This document shows positions 6,078-6,165 of a stretch of DNA of 6,165 nt, piece after piece. Both the position numbers and the translations under genes were made by a program. This DNA comes from Candidatus Zixiibacteriota bacterium. GTDB lineage: Bacteria > Zixibacteria > MSB-5A5 > GN15 > PGXB01. Positions within the stretch are counted from its first letter, which is position 1, and each line of letters begins with the position of its first letter. Below the pieces are notes generated by a model, which saw nothing but the letters and a program-made list of their open reading frames with translations, made no database searches and had not been told where the DNA came from. The DNA lies in NCBI GenBank assembly GCA_030642025.1, contig DAOWOO010000089.1:1-6165 (forward strand), written 5' to 3'.

Positions 6078-6108
6078 GAACTAACAAAAAAAGCAATCAT
6101 GTACTAAT

Positions 6109-6114
6109 TATAAT
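6109..6114 (+). promoter_or_regulatory. Isolated consensus -10 hexamer TATAAT before the next gene
   Basis: An exact TATAAT lies in the 69-base AT-rich gap after rluB, and a start near 6121 would give a leader of about 26 bases to ATG 6147. No recognisable -35 sits 16-18 bases upstream (the bases there are A-rich) and there is no extended -10 TGn, so promoter activity is only possible. The gap shows no terminator hairpin, so read-through from the operon is also plausible. Confidence 0.25.
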
Positions 6115-6146
6115 GTAACAAAACGCATCACAACGAGAGAAGCCGA

Positions 6147-6165
6147 ATGTTGGATGAACGACTTG
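6147..6165 (+). CDS. Start of a further gene, truncated by the window end
   Basis: ATG 6147 opens MLDERL and remains open to the window edge. A purine-rich GAGAGAAG (6135-6142) sits at a suitable distance as a ribosome-binding site. Six codons are too few to identify it; MLD followed by charged residues would be compatible with several families, including peptide chain release factor 1, but this is a guess. A second ATG at 6154 in another frame (MND) has no ribosome-binding site of comparable quality. Confidence 0.4.

Overview
The window looks like bacterial chromosome from a poorly cultivated lineage. The main evidence is a compact housekeeping operon on the plus strand: HNH protein, trpS, scpA, scpB and an rluB-type pseudouridine synthase. 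Beside it lies a divergent, AT-rich block coding for secreted proteins. A lipoprotein beta-propeller next to a secreted subtilase-type protein, moderate GC in the housekeeping genes, and trpS-scpA-scpB-rluB gene order together suggest a Gram-negative environmental bacterium, perhaps of the Zixibacteria/KSB1/FCB-like candidate phyla or a deltaproteobacterial relative. That placement is inference from gene style only, with no marker phylogeny behind it.

Layout. Positions 1-116 hold no supported gene. At 90-134 there is a strongly structured, repeat-like element. It abuts and truncates a minus-strand reading frame (117-866) that encodes the signal peptide, pro-region and catalytic-Asp segment of a subtilisin-like protease, but neither the catalytic His nor Ser. 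Upstream of it on the same strand (883-1980) is a lipoprotein with degenerate YVTN/WD-like beta-propeller repeats, preceded by an excellent Shine-Dalgarno sequence. The two are only 17 bases apart and probably co-transcribed. A 267-base divergent intergenic region (1981-2247) carries a near-consensus sigma70 promoter for the plus-strand operon and a weaker candidate for the minus-strand pair.

The plus-strand operon starts with a small zinc-binding HNH endonuclease-family protein (2248-2760). Next comes tryptophanyl-tRNA synthetase (2769-3749), which has a four-cysteine motif C-x20-C-x6-C-x2-C closely resembling the [4Fe-4S] site of Thermotoga maritima TrpRS. ScpA (3746-4534) overlaps trpS by four bases, ScpB (4546-5319) follows after 11 bases, and an S4-domain pseudouridine synthase (5358-6077) ends the run. 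ScpA and ScpB are the kleisin and kite partners of SMC in chromosome condensation; smc itself is not in the window. TrpS and the RluB-type enzyme serve translation. A further plus-strand gene probably begins at 6147 and runs off the end.

No wholly new system is visible. The most interesting items are the probable iron-sulfur TrpRS, the truncated subtilase ending exactly at a hairpin repeat, the HNH protein heading a housekeeping operon, and a perfect hairpin inside the start of scpB. No tRNA, rRNA, CRISPR array, insertion sequence or riboswitch was seen.
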